Source: an uncultured Campylobacterales bacterium
GTDB lineage: Bacteria > Campylobacterota > Campylobacteria > Campylobacterales > Arcobacteraceae
Assembly: GCA_947494995.1 (NCBI GenBank)
Contig: CANLWY010000008.1
Location: forward strand, 1-64,000
Direction of reading: 5' to 3'
DNA: 64,000 bases
This document shows, piece by piece, positions 1 through 8,004 of the stretch (the first letter of the stretch is position 1; every line of letters begins with the position of its first letter). Below the pieces are notes generated by a model. The model saw only the letters and a program-made list of their open reading frames with translations, did no database searches and was not told the DNA's origin. Position numbers and translations under genes: made by a program.

Positions 1-76
1 AAACTTTTATAGCTTCATCTACAATCTCTGGACCAATCCCATCACCTTTAATAATTGAAATATTATACTTTTTCAT
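1..76 (-). CDS. Isocitrate/isopropylmalate dehydrogenase family protein, N-terminal fragment (cut by window edge)
   Basis: The first 25 codons of a leftward gene are visible. They contain IIKGDGIGPEIVDEAIKV, the N-terminal signature of the NAD-dependent beta-hydroxyacid oxidative decarboxylases (LeuB, Icd, tartrate dehydrogenase). The ATG at 76 follows the SDR stop by 15 bases with a GGAAG ribosome site, so the two genes form one transcript. Substrate cannot be told from this fragment. Linkage to an SDR under an apparent aromatic-regulon promoter suggests a catabolic enzyme more than leucine synthesis, but that is inference. Confidence 0.8.
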   Translation of the reverse strand, partial: MKKYNISIIKGDGIGPEIVDEAIKV

Positions 77-91
77 TAGCTTCCTTTTTTA

Positions 92-886
92 TTAAACTAC
101 TGATTGCACAACACCCGCATCAACTCTTAATGCAGCACCGTTAGTAGCAGATGATAATGAGCTAGCTGTATATACAATCATATTTGAAACTTCTTCTACA
201 TCCGTAAATCTTTGAAGTAAAGATGTTGGTCTTATTTCTTCAAAGAACTCTTTTTCAATTTCTTTAAAGGATTTGTTTTGAGAAATAGCAATCTCCTCTA
301 TAAATTCTGAAACTCCTTCTGAATTAGATGGTCCAACAATGATTGAATTTGAGGTAACATTTGTGCCTTTTGTAAGCTCAGCAATTCCTCTTGCAACTGA
401 AATTTGAGCGGTTTTAGTCATACCATAATGTATCATTTCTTTTGGGATTTGTAGTCCTGATTCACTAGAAATAAATATAATTCTTCCCCAATCTTGATCA
501 ACCATTTTTGATAAATAATGTTGTGAAAGCCTTACCCCACTCATAACATTTATATTAAACATATTTAACCATTCTTCTTCAGTGATATCTTTAAACTCTT
601 TTGGCTCAAATACTCCAAGGTTATTGATAAGAATATCAATATGTGGTACTTTTGATATTAATTTATTACATCCTTCTAAATTTTTTAGATCAGCAACAAC
701 TCCTTCGATTTTTGCTTCAGGGAACTCTTTTTTTATACTTAAAATAGCTTTTTCTAATTTTTCTTTATTTTTACCATTAATAATTACTTTAGTACCTTCT
801 TTACAAAGATTTTTTGCAGTTGCAAGTCCTATTCCTTGGCTAGAACCTGTAATTAATGCAATTTTATTTTTTATTTTTAAATCCAT
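92..886 (-). CDS. SDR family NAD(P)-dependent oxidoreductase
   Basis: A 264-residue classical short-chain dehydrogenase. It has the nucleotide-binding motif TGSSQGIG (about residues 13-20), NNLG in place of the usual NNAG near residue 88, and the catalytic Ser (IFISSES) and Tyr-Lys (YGMTK) set near residues 140-158. The ATG at 886 has AAAGGAG 6 bases upstream. The gene leads a transcript with the isopropylmalate-dehydrogenase-like gene at 1-76, and its promoter carries the same direct-repeat box as the phenol hydroxylase operon. Substrate unknown; a role in aromatic or side-product metabolism is inferred from co-regulation only. Confidence 0.9.
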   Translation of the reverse strand: MDLKIKNKIALITGSSQGIGLATAKNLCKEGTKVIINGKNKEKLEKAILSIKKEFPEAKIEGVVADLKNLEGCNKLISKVPHIDILINNLGVFEPKEFKDITEEEWLNMFNINVMSGVRLSQHYLSKMVDQDWGRIIFISSESGLQIPKEMIHYGMTKTAQISVARGIAELTKGTNVTSNSIIVGPSNSEGVSEFIEEIAISQNKSFKEIEKEFFEEIRPTSLLQRFTDVEEVSNMIVYTASSLSSATNGAALRVDAGVVQSVV

Positions 887-905
887 ATATTCTCCTTTAA
901 AAAAT

Positions 906-937
906 ATAATAGTAAAAAAGAATCGTGTTTAAATCGC
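906..937 (-). promoter_or_regulatory. Direct-repeat operator plus -10 of the SDR gene (box A1)
   Basis: Read on the minus strand: GCGATT (937-932), 5 bases, ACGATT (926-921), then exactly 9 bases, then TATTAT (911-906) as -10, followed by the AAAGGAG ribosome site and the ATG at 886. The half-sites are 11 bp apart, one helical turn, as for OmpR/PhoB-type regulators. The same layout occurs at 3389-3420 and 19037-19068. There is no separate good -35, which fits an activator-dependent promoter. Binding by the adjacent response regulator is inferred. Confidence 0.65.
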
Positions 938-970
938 ATTTTTTTAAACTAATAGCAAAATAATAAATAT

Positions 971-987
971 GCAAGAATTACGCGATT
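971..987 (+). promoter_or_regulatory. Degenerate copy of the direct-repeat operator (box A2)
   Basis: GCAAGA (971-976), 5 bases, GCGATT (982-987), pointing rightward to the decayed gene at 1022. The second half-site is perfect and the first has drifted. No good -10 lies at the 9-base distance seen in the other three boxes; the nearest is TATAGA at 991-996. It may be the fossil promoter of the pseudogene. Confidence 0.35.
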
Positions 988-1021
988 TTTTATAGAAAGA
1001 AATGAAAAAATCAAGATTAAA

Positions 1022-1270
1022 ATGTTGGGAGTTATAATAATGTTCATATCTCCTTTATTTATATTTTTGTCTGAATACAAAGTATCTTTAGCAAAGATGC
1101 CAGCTTATACAGAAAATAAAGGAAAAGATGTTTTTGTATAGTTTAAAAAAGTAAACGAAGGTAAAATAGATGCATTTATTTTTGCTGATTTTACTACAAA
1201 TCCATTATTGAAAAAAACTGGATTAATAAATCTAAAAAGAGAATTATATAAAGTTAAGGGTATAAGATTA
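1022..1270 (+). pseudogene. Remnant of a periplasmic substrate-binding (SBP_bac_3-like) protein
   Basis: From ATG 1022 the frame reads through a short hydrophobic stretch, then SEYKVSLAKMPAYTEN, hits an in-frame TAG at 1139-1141, and continues in the same frame with FKKVNEGKIDAFIF and TNPLLKKTGLINLKRELYKV. The pattern of MPA, then a residue run ending in EGKIDAF, resembles family 3 solute-binding proteins and the sensor domains built from them, but both the N-terminal part and the C-terminal half are missing. The frame runs on into the 3' end of the response regulator gene and ends at 1328. Assignment is by eye, so moderate. Confidence 0.45.
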
Positions 1271-1272
1271 AA

Positions 1273-2031
1273 TTATAAAAGTTCAATTTTATACCCTGTA
1301 TTATTTTGGTTCACGATTAAATCTTTATGAATTTTCCCTCTTAATCTAAATAATAATGACCTAAATGCAGCATATCCTGCAGGTTCATCTTGCCATATTG
1401 CATATTCTAATTGTTCTTGGGATATATTATGCCCAGGTGAGGTACATAATAATTTTATGATCTTAATTTCTTTTGATGTTAACTTTACAGGTTCATTTCC
1501 ATAATATAAAACCTCTTTCTCTTTATCAAATAAATATCCAAATTTTAATCTTACTGTTCTAGATTTTTCTTCAGTGTTAATTGATAGTTTGTGCTCTAAA
1601 GTTTTATTGATATTTTGGACTGCGTTTAGTTCCTGAGATTTGAGACTATCCTCTTCTGCTTTTTTTAAGGCTACTTCAATGGCTGCTTGTAATATATTTT
1701 TTTTGTAAGGTTTTAATATATATCCATAAGCAAAGGCTTCTGAAGCTTCTTTAATTGTTGCAAGTTCAGAGTTTGCAGTTAAAAATATTATAGGAGTATT
1801 AGGAATAATTGTTTTTAATTCCTTTGCTAATACTATACCTGTAGTAGAACCTTTTAAATAAATATCCATTAAAATTAAATCAGGAATAATTCCTTTTTCT
1901 AAAATTTTTAATGTCTTACACTTATTTGGTGCAATTCCACAAGGTTCATAACCTAATTCAATTAGTGTTTCTTTTAAATTTAAAGCTATAATTGATTCAT
2001 CTTCAACAATTAGAATTTTTGTTTTATTCAT
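1273..2031 (-). CDS. Response regulator with REC and OmpR-type winged-helix domains
   Basis: 252 residues. The receiver domain (about 5-120) has acidic pair E10/D11, phospho-acceptor D56 in LILMDIYL, T85 and K107 in YILKPYKK. A helical, probably coiled linker (about 120-160) joins it to a Trans_reg_C-type winged helix (about 165-252, with VKLTSKEIKIIKLL and the recognition region ending GYKIELL). The start ATG has AAAGGAG upstream and overlaps the kinase stop by 8 bases, so the pair is translationally coupled. It lies between three promoters that carry an 11-bp direct repeat, the kind of site such domains bind, and is the obvious candidate regulator of the phenol operon. That link is inferred. 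Confidence 0.92.
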   Translation of the reverse strand: MNKTKILIVEDESIIALNLKETLIELGYEPCGIAPNKCKTLKILEKGIIPDLILMDIYLKGSTTGIVLAKELKTIIPNTPIIFLTANSELATIKEASEAFAYGYILKPYKKNILQAAIEVALKKAEEDSLKSQELNAVQNINKTLEHKLSINTEEKSRTVRLKFGYLFDKEKEVLYYGNEPVKLTSKEIKIIKLLCTSPGHNISQEQLEYAIWQDEPAGYAAFRSLLFRLRGKIHKDLIVNQNNTGYKIELL

Positions 2032-3325
2032 AGTTATTCTCCTTTTGAGGAAATTTTATATTACATTCTAATCCATTATTATTACAAAATTCAATTTCAC
2101 CATCAAGTTGATCTTCTACAATTGAATGAATTAATTGCATACCAATTGATTCACTCTTATATAAAGAATTGATATTTTCCATACCCTTTCCATTGTCTCT
2201 TATTTTTAATAATACAAAATTATCGATTATTTTCATATGAATACATAAAAGATTATCACGATCTTCACTAAATGCATATTTAAAGGCATTAACACAAAGT
2301 TCGTGTAAAACCATACCTAGTTGAATACATCTATTTGTAGAAAAAATTAGTTTATCTATATGTAAATCAGTATTAAGTTTTGTATTTTGAGAAATGTATA
2401 AATCTTTTATATCTTCTACAAGCTTTTTAATATAATCAGGAAGATTGATATATGCTAAATTTTCACCTAGATATAAAAATTCATGAACTAAAGCCATTGT
2501 ATGAATTCTACTTCTGCTTTGTTTCATTGTATCTCTTAATTCATTATCTTCACTTCTTCTTGCTTGCATATTTAATAAAGAAGAGATTATTTCCATATTA
2601 TTTTTAACTCGATGATGTATCTCTTTTAATAAAATTTCTTTCTCATCAATTGATTTTTGAAGTTCTCTATTCATTGTTGTGATACTATTTCTATATTCAA
2701 GTCTTTGTGTCATGTCTCTTCCAAATGCACAAATATAATCTTTCCCTCCATATATAAATCCATGTCCAGATACTTCAACTGGAATAATAGTACCATCTTT
2801 CTTCCTTTGAGTAGTTTCTAATCTCCAGTTTTTGGTATTTTTTATTTCTAGCATACAAACTTGAGCAGAGTTTCTATCAAAATTTGGATCCATATCTTCT
2901 AAATCCATATCTAACATTTCTTCTTTTGTATATCCTAGTGTATTACAAGCTGCTTGATTTACATAAACAAATTTTGCATCAAGTGTAAACCAATATATTT
3001 GATCAACAGAATTATCTAAAGCAAATTCGTATGGCGCTAATCTATCTTTATCTTTTTGTTTTAGTTCATTATATGATTTTTCTATTTTTGAAATCACTTT
3101 TTGCATATGATTGACAATTATATATAGAATCACTCCAATAGATATTATAAATAATATAACAAAAGTGATTGGACCTTGGTTTGCAATATCATTATTTTCA
3201 AAAAATATCTTAATTAACTTGTCTAAAAGAATGACACCAATAATACCTGTAAAAATAAAAGTTAGAGAGAATCTTTTTGCAATTTTTCTACTATTAAAAA
3301 AATATGTTTTAAATATATGGTTCAA
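2024..3325 (-). CDS. Membrane sensor histidine kinase, PAS plus HisKA_2 type
   Basis: 433 residues. Two transmembrane segments (about 21-42 and 52-72) enclose a very short outside loop, so sensing is probably cytoplasmic or in the membrane. A PAS domain with PAC motif follows (about 95-210), then a HisKA_2 dimerisation helix with ILLKEIHHRVKNN (phospho-His H237 or H238) and an HATPase domain (LHELCVNAFKYAF; DNGKGM). The start is TTG with AAAAGG 7 bases upstream, and TATAAT (3360-3355) gives a plausible promoter. Divergent from the phenol hydroxylase operon. The PAS domain could sense an aromatic or redox state; the ligand is unknown. Confidence 0.92.
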   Translation of the reverse strand: MNHIFKTYFFNSRKIAKRFSLTFIFTGIIGVILLDKLIKIFFENNDIANQGPITFVILFIISIGVILYIIVNHMQKVISKIEKSYNELKQKDKDRLAPYEFALDNSVDQIYWFTLDAKFVYVNQAACNTLGYTKEEMLDMDLEDMDPNFDRNSAQVCMLEIKNTKNWRLETTQRKKDGTIIPVEVSGHGFIYGGKDYICAFGRDMTQRLEYRNSITTMNRELQKSIDEKEILLKEIHHRVKNNMEIISSLLNMQARRSEDNELRDTMKQSRSRIHTMALVHEFLYLGENLAYINLPDYIKKLVEDIKDLYISQNTKLNTDLHIDKLIFSTNRCIQLGMVLHELCVNAFKYAFSEDRDNLLCIHMKIIDNFVLLKIRDNGKGMENINSLYKSESIGMQLIHSIVEDQLDGEIEFCNNNGLECNIKFPQKENNYE

Positions 3326-3388
3326 ATAAATACCTTTTTATCACTATTTATAAAATTATATCATAAAGAAAAAAATGAAATTAATACT

Positions 3389-3420
3389 GCGATTAATTCG
3401 CGAATATTTTTTATTAAACT
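3389..3420 (+). promoter_or_regulatory. Direct-repeat operator plus -10 of the phenol hydroxylase operon (box B)
   Basis: GCGATT (3389-3394), 5 bases, GCGAAT (3400-3405), then 9 bases, then TAAACT (3415-3420) as a weak -10. A start of transcription near 3427 would leave about a 65-base leader before dmpK. The half-site spacing (11 bp), the orientation and the 9-base distance to the -10 are the same as in boxes A1 and C. There is no sigma-54 type -24/-12 element visible, unlike the DmpR-driven Po promoter of Pseudomonas. Confidence 0.65.
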
Positions 3421-3492
3421 GATTTTGAAAGTTTGAAATACTCAAAAATTGAAATATATTTTTATATTTTAAGTTTATTAGAAAGGTTTATT

Positions 3493-3759
3493 ATGGGGAA
3501 TGAGTTAGTTACAAATTTTGATAAGTTCGTTCATATTACAAATCAAACAAAAAATGGGTTAGTAGAGTTTGATTTTTCAGTTGGGGATCCAACAATGTAT
3601 CTTGAACTTGCTTTACCAGTAATACAATTTGAGGATTTTTGTAATAAAAATGGTGTTAAGTATTTAACTAAACAACAAGAAGTTGATGTAGAAAACGATA
3701 GACATAAATGGAAGTATGGTGAAGTTGGAACATTAAAGTATGAAAAGGAGCAAGAATAA
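3493..3759 (+). CDS. dmpK: Phenol hydroxylase assembly subunit DmpK-type (P0)
   Basis: 88 residues from ATG 3493, chosen because GAAAGG lies just upstream; an in-frame TTG at 3433 would start almost at the predicted transcription start. In the dmp system DmpK is not needed for turnover but helps load iron into the hydroxylase. Motifs include FVHITNQTKNGLVEFDFSVGDP and YLELALPVIQFEDFC, typical of the family. The stop overlaps the next start by one base (TAATG), giving coupling to dmpL. First gene of the operon. Confidence 0.88.
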   Translation: MGNELVTNFDKFVHITNQTKNGLVEFDFSVGDPTMYLELALPVIQFEDFCNKNGVKYLTKQQEVDVENDRHKWKYGEVGTLKYEKEQE

Positions 3760-4754
3760 TGACACTAGACATAAAAAGTATAGATATACAACCTAAAAGA
3801 GAGACCTTTGGTCATGTTGCAAGGCGTATTGGAGAAGGTAAGGCTGCAACTAGATATGAAGAAGCAACATATGACTTACAATCAACACATAACTTTCATT
3901 ATAGACCAACATATAACCCTAAGTATGAGCTATATGATACTAATAAAACAGCTATTAAAATGGAAGATTGGTATAAATTCTTAGACCCAAGGCAGTATTA
4001 TTATTCAAATTATGTAATGACTAGAGCAAAACAACAAGAAGTAGCAGAACAAAACTTTACTTTTATAGAGAAAAGAGACCTTCTTTCTGTAATGCCAGAA
4101 GATGTAAAAAATGAAATTTTAAATCATGTTTTGCCTTTAAGACATTATGAATGGGGAGCTAATATGAATAATCTTCAATTAGTTTCTGAATCATATGGTG
4201 CAGCTTTTGCAAGTGCTGCTATGTTCAATGCTGAAGATAGATTAGGTAATGCTCAATATATTACTAGAATAGGTCTTATGATTTCTGAAAATGAAACAGA
4301 TGTTTTAGATAGTTCAAAAGAAGCATGGTTAAATGATTCATCATGGCAACCATTAAGAAAAGTAATTGAAGATTCATTTATTTTAGAAGATTGGTTTGAG
4401 TTACATATGGTTCAAAATATAATTATGGATGGGTTTATTCACCCACTATTCTTTAATGTTTATGAACAAGAGTTAAATGCAAGAGGTGGAACTGCACAAG
4501 GAATGATGACTGAATTTATTACAACTTGGTATGAAGAATCATCTAAATGGACTGATAAAACTATTGAAATTGCAGCATCTGAATCAGAAGAAAATACTCA
4601 ATTATTATCTTCTTGGGCAACAAAATATATTGCAGTTATGGAAGAAACAACTTTAGCCTTAGCAAAAAATATTGTTGATAATCCTACTTCAACGGTTGCA
4701 ACAATAAAAGAAAATTTAATTAATCGTTTAAATAAAAACGGTCTAAAAGTATAG
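3759..4754 (+). CDS. dmpL: Phenol hydroxylase beta subunit DmpL-type (P1)
   Basis: 331 residues, the usual length for the beta subunit of the multicomponent phenol hydroxylase. It forms the (alpha beta gamma)2 hydroxylase with the dmpN and dmpO products. Recognised by the N-terminal TFGHVARRIG and DLQSTHNFHYRPTYNP and the ferritin-like helical body with FLDPRQYYYSNYV. Like other beta subunits it keeps the fold but not the full iron ligand set. Between dmpK (one-base overlap) and dmpM (8 bases). Confidence 0.95.
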   Translation: MTLDIKSIDIQPKRETFGHVARRIGEGKAATRYEEATYDLQSTHNFHYRPTYNPKYELYDTNKTAIKMEDWYKFLDPRQYYYSNYVMTRAKQQEVAEQNFTFIEKRDLLSVMPEDVKNEILNHVLPLRHYEWGANMNNLQLVSESYGAAFASAAMFNAEDRLGNAQYITRIGLMISENETDVLDSSKEAWLNDSSWQPLRKVIEDSFILEDWFELHMVQNIIMDGFIHPLFFNVYEQELNARGGTAQGMMTEFITTWYEESSKWTDKTIEIAASESEENTQLLSSWATKYIAVMEETTLALAKNIVDNPTSTVATIKENLINRLNKNGLKV

Positions 4755-4762
4755 GAGATATT

Positions 4763-5038
4763 ATGTCACAAAATAATGTAATGTTAGTTCTTCAAGCAAA
4801 TGAAGAGGCTAGACCTATGGTTGAAGCAATACAAAAAGATAACCAAGATGCAATCGTTGAAACTCAACCTGCAATGATAAAAATTACATCTCCTGGAAAA
4901 TTAGTTATAAAAGCTGAAACTATGGAAGAGATTATTGGACGGGAATGGGATCCTCAAGAACTTCAACTTGTTTTGATTTCACTTGCAGGTAATGTTGATG
5001 AAGATTATGATCATTTTACAATATATTGGGATAATTAG
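4763..5038 (+). CDS. dmpM: Phenol hydroxylase regulatory (effector) protein DmpM-type (P2)
   Basis: 91 residues, the size of the cofactorless MmoB/DmpM effector proteins. These dock on the hydroxylase alpha subunit and gate oxygen activation. VMLVLQANEEARPMVEAIQ at the start and REWDPQELQLVLISLAGNVDEDYDHF near the middle to end are characteristic. ATG with GGAG spaced 6 bases. Within the operon between beta and alpha subunit genes, the conserved position. Confidence 0.94.
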   Translation: MSQNNVMLVLQANEEARPMVEAIQKDNQDAIVETQPAMIKITSPGKLVIKAETMEEIIGREWDPQELQLVLISLAGNVDEDYDHFTIYWDN

Positions 5039-5047
5039 GAGCAAATA

Positions 5048-6568
5048 ATGACTATGAATACTAAAAAAAGAAAAAAACGTTTAAATATGAAAGAAAAGTA
5101 TAAGCATATGACAAGACTTGGCTGGGATACTACTTATCAAGATATGGATAAAGTTTTCCCTTATGATAGTTTTGAAGGTATTAAAATTCATGATTGGGAA
5201 GCATGGGAAGACCCTTTTAGAATGACAATGGATGCTTATTGGAAGTACCAAGGTGAAAAAGATAAAAAACTATATGCAATTATTGATGCTTTTGCTCAAA
5301 ATAATGCTCAAAAAAATATTACAGATGCAAGATATGTATCTGCCCTAAAGCTATTTTTAACAGGTGTTTCACCATTAGAGTACCAAGCTCATAGAGGTTT
5401 TGCTCATGTTGCAAGGAATTTTAGAGGTGATGGTCCAAGAGTAGCATGTCAAATGCAAGCAATTGATGAACTAAGACATGTACAAACACAAATACATACT
5501 TTAAGTCACTATAACAAACACTTTAATGGGTTTTCGGAATTTGCACATTGGCATGATAGAGTTTGGTATCTTTCTGTTCCTAAATCATTTTTTGATGATG
5601 CAAGAACTGCTGGACCATTTGAGTTTATGATTGCAATTGGATTCTCATTTGAATATGTGTTAACAAATCTTTTATTTGTACCATTTATGTCTGGTGCAGC
5701 TTATAATGGGGATATGGCAACTGTTACATTTGGATTTTCTGCACAATCTGATGAAGCTAGACATATGACTCTAGGTCTTCAAGCTATTAAATTTATGTTA
5801 GAACAAGACCCTGCGAATGTTCCTATTGTTCAAGGTTGGATTGATAAATGGACTTGGAGAGGATATAAGGTTCTTGGTCTTGTATCTATGATGATGGATT
5901 ATATGCTTCCAGAATCTCCACAGTCTTGGAAAGAAGCATGGGAATTATACTTTGAAGAAAATACAGTTGCTTTATTTAAAGACTTAGAGAGATATGGAAT
6001 TAAAGTTCCTGATTGTGCTGGTACAGTAAGTGCTGAAAAAGATCACTTATCTCACCAAATTTGGATGACATTTTATACACATGCAGCTGCAGCTCCTTTC
6101 CATACTTGGTTACCAGATGAAAAGAAAATGGATTGGTTAAGTGAAAAATATCCAGATACTTTTGATAAGTATTATAGGCCAGTATATGAACATTGGGCTA
6201 AATTAGAAAAAGAGGGTAAGAGATATTATTCAGAGATGTTACCACAGCTTTGTCAAACGTGTCAGATACCAATGTTATATACAGAGATTGAAAAAGGTGA
6301 ACCAACACAAATTGCTCATAGACAAACAACATTTAATGGAGAGAGATTCCATTTTTGTTCTGATCATTGTAAAGATATTTTTGAGAATGAACCTGAAAAA
6401 TATACACATGCGTGGATGCCTGTTCAGCAAATATTTCAAGGAAATTGTGGTGGAGCTACACTTCCAGAAGTATTAGATTGGTATAAAGTAAAATTTGGTA
6501 CAGACAATTTAGATTATGTAGGGTCTGAAGATGAGGCTACGTGGAAAAAATGGCACGGGCAAGTATAA
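5048..6568 (+). CDS. dmpN: Phenol hydroxylase alpha subunit DmpN-type (P3), di-iron monooxygenase
   Basis: 506 residues. This is the catalytic subunit that converts phenol to catechol with O2. The di-iron ligands are all present: E111 (PLEYQAH), E141 and H144 (DELRH), E202 (FSFEYVL), E236 and H239 (SDEARH). A YHS metal-binding domain follows near the C-terminus (CQTC about residue 400, then FNGERFHFCSDHCKDIF), as in Pseudomonas DmpN. The start chosen has GGAG 8 bases upstream; a second in-frame ATG is at residue 3. Substrate could include cresols or other phenols; phenol is the family default. Confidence 0.97.
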   Translation: MTMNTKKRKKRLNMKEKYKHMTRLGWDTTYQDMDKVFPYDSFEGIKIHDWEAWEDPFRMTMDAYWKYQGEKDKKLYAIIDAFAQNNAQKNITDARYVSALKLFLTGVSPLEYQAHRGFAHVARNFRGDGPRVACQMQAIDELRHVQTQIHTLSHYNKHFNGFSEFAHWHDRVWYLSVPKSFFDDARTAGPFEFMIAIGFSFEYVLTNLLFVPFMSGAAYNGDMATVTFGFSAQSDEARHMTLGLQAIKFMLEQDPANVPIVQGWIDKWTWRGYKVLGLVSMMMDYMLPESPQSWKEAWELYFEENTVALFKDLERYGIKVPDCAGTVSAEKDHLSHQIWMTFYTHAAAAPFHTWLPDEKKMDWLSEKYPDTFDKYYRPVYEHWAKLEKEGKRYYSEMLPQLCQTCQIPMLYTEIEKGEPTQIAHRQTTFNGERFHFCSDHCKDIFENEPEKYTHAWMPVQQIFQGNCGGATLPEVLDWYKVKFGTDNLDYVGSEDEATWKKWHGQV

Positions 6569-6577
6569 GGAGATATT

Positions 6578-6940
6578 ATGGCAGTTAAATCAATAGGGAA
6601 ATATGAAGCAAAAATGATGGATAGAGTTGAGAATTTCCATGGTAATCAACTAGTTTATATTGGTTGGGATAAACATAGACTTATTAATTCAGCTATGGGC
6701 TTTCCTTTACCTCCACAAATGCCATTTAGTGCATTGTTAAGTGATGTGATGCCAATGTGTTATAAAGATCATCCAGATTTTGAACAAGTTGTTTGGGATG
6801 ACTCAGTTATATGGAATTTAAATGGGGAAGCTTTTACTCCTGATGTAACTAAGTCTTTAGAGGAAAATGGGATAGATCATAAATCTATCTTAAGATTTGA
6901 AACACCAAATCTTACAGGATTAAACGGAGTAGGAATGTGA
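6578..6940 (+). CDS. dmpO: Phenol hydroxylase gamma subunit DmpO-type (P4)
   Basis: 120 residues, matching the small gamma subunit of the phenol hydroxylase. Typical stretches are FHGNQLVYIGWDKHRL, AMGFPLPPQMPF and VIWNLNGEAFTPD. It completes the hydroxylase hexamer with the dmpL and dmpN products. GGAG precedes the ATG by 6 bases. The stop codon overlaps the GTG start of dmpP by 4 bases. Confidence 0.95.
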   Translation: MAVKSIGKYEAKMMDRVENFHGNQLVYIGWDKHRLINSAMGFPLPPQMPFSALLSDVMPMCYKDHPDFEQVVWDDSVIWNLNGEAFTPDVTKSLEENGIDHKSILRFETPNLTGLNGVGM

Positions 6941-7995
6941 GTTATAAAGTTGAAATTGAACCAACTGGTGATGTAATTGAGGTTCAAGATGGTCAAACCA
7001 TTCTTGATGCCGCATTAAGACAAGGTGTCTATATCCCACATGCGTGTTCACATGGTTTATGTGGAACATGTAAGGTTGAAATTTTAGAAGGAGAAGTAGA
7101 CTATGGTGCTGCTTCACCTTTTGCTTTAATGGATATGGAGAAAGATGAAGGGAAATGTTTAGCTTGTACAGCAACACCAATGGAAGATTGTGCAATTGAA
7201 GCTGACATTGATGAAGAACCAGATGCTAGAACAATTCCTGTTAAGGACTTTATGGGGACAGTTGTTGATGTAAAAGACCTAACACCTAGAATTAAAGGTA
7301 TTTTTATTGAATTAGATGAAGAAATTGATTTTCAAGCAGGTCAATATATTCAATACTATGTTCCTGGTTTTGAAGAACCAAGAGCATTCTCTTTATGTAA
7401 TTCATCGAATAATAAAAAAATTGTTGAGTTAAATATTGCATTAATTCCAGATGGAGAAGCAACGCCTTGGATACATAAAAATGTGAAAGTTGGTGCTAGA
7501 AGGAAAATTGCTGGTCCTTATGGAAGGTTTTTTGTAAGAGAATCAGCTAATAAACCAATGATTTTCTTTGCAGGTGGTTCTGGACTTTCTAGTCCAAAAT
7601 CAATGATTCTAGAACAACTAGAAAATGGGAATACTCAAGCAATACATCTATTCCATGGAGCTAGAAACCAAGAAGAACTTTATTATTCAGATATGTTTAA
7701 AAAATTAGCTGAAGAATATGAAAACTTTACATATGTTCCTGTGTTATCTGATACTGGTTTAGAAAACTGGGATGGAAAAACTGGTTTTGTAAATGATGCT
7801 GCAAATGAGATTTTTGAAAATGATTTCTCTGGTACTAAAGCATACTTATGTGGTCCTCCTCCAATGATTGATGCGTGTATTACAACATTAATGAGAGGAA
7901 GACTTTTTGATAGAGATATTTACACAGAAAAGTTTTTTTCAAAAGCAGACTTAAATAATACTAGTGTACAAAGTCCTCTTTTTAAGTCAATATAG
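6937..7995 (+). CDS. dmpP: Phenol hydroxylase reductase DmpP-type (P5)
   Basis: 352 residues with a GTG start overlapping the dmpO stop. An N-terminal plant-type [2Fe-2S] domain has C37, C42, C45 and C77 (SHGLCGTC, CLAC). An FAD domain follows with RAFSLCNSS and GPYGRFF, then an NAD(P)H domain with GGSGLSSPKSM and CGPPPMID. It passes electrons from NADH to the di-iron hydroxylase. Domain order and length are those of DmpP. Confidence 0.96.
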   Translation: MSYKVEIEPTGDVIEVQDGQTILDAALRQGVYIPHACSHGLCGTCKVEILEGEVDYGAASPFALMDMEKDEGKCLACTATPMEDCAIEADIDEEPDARTIPVKDFMGTVVDVKDLTPRIKGIFIELDEEIDFQAGQYIQYYVPGFEEPRAFSLCNSSNNKKIVELNIALIPDGEATPWIHKNVKVGARRKIAGPYGRFFVRESANKPMIFFAGGSGLSSPKSMILEQLENGNTQAIHLFHGARNQEELYYSDMFKKLAEEYENFTYVPVLSDTGLENWDGKTGFVNDAANEIFENDFSGTKAYLCGPPPMIDACITTLMRGRLFDRDIYTEKFFSKADLNNTSVQSPLFKSI

Positions 7996-8004
7996 GTTTT
8001 TTCA

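Larger units (their letters stand above)
887..1272. other. Gene-poor interval with two regulator boxes and a decayed gene
   Basis: This 386-base stretch separates the SDR gene from the response regulator. It contains the SDR promoter with its direct-repeat box (921-937), a second weaker box in the opposite orientation (971-987), and an interrupted reading frame (1022-1270) that looks like the remnant of a substrate-binding domain. Nothing else is recognised. Confidence 0.7.

Noticed and set aside
3433-3492. Upstream TTG start for dmpK
   Set aside because: It would lie at the predicted transcription start and lacks a ribosome site; GAAAGG precedes ATG 3493.
6920-7195. Long open frame antisense to dmpP
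   Set aside because: It lies fully within dmpP, has no ribosome site, and its His/Leu-rich translation has no domain pattern.
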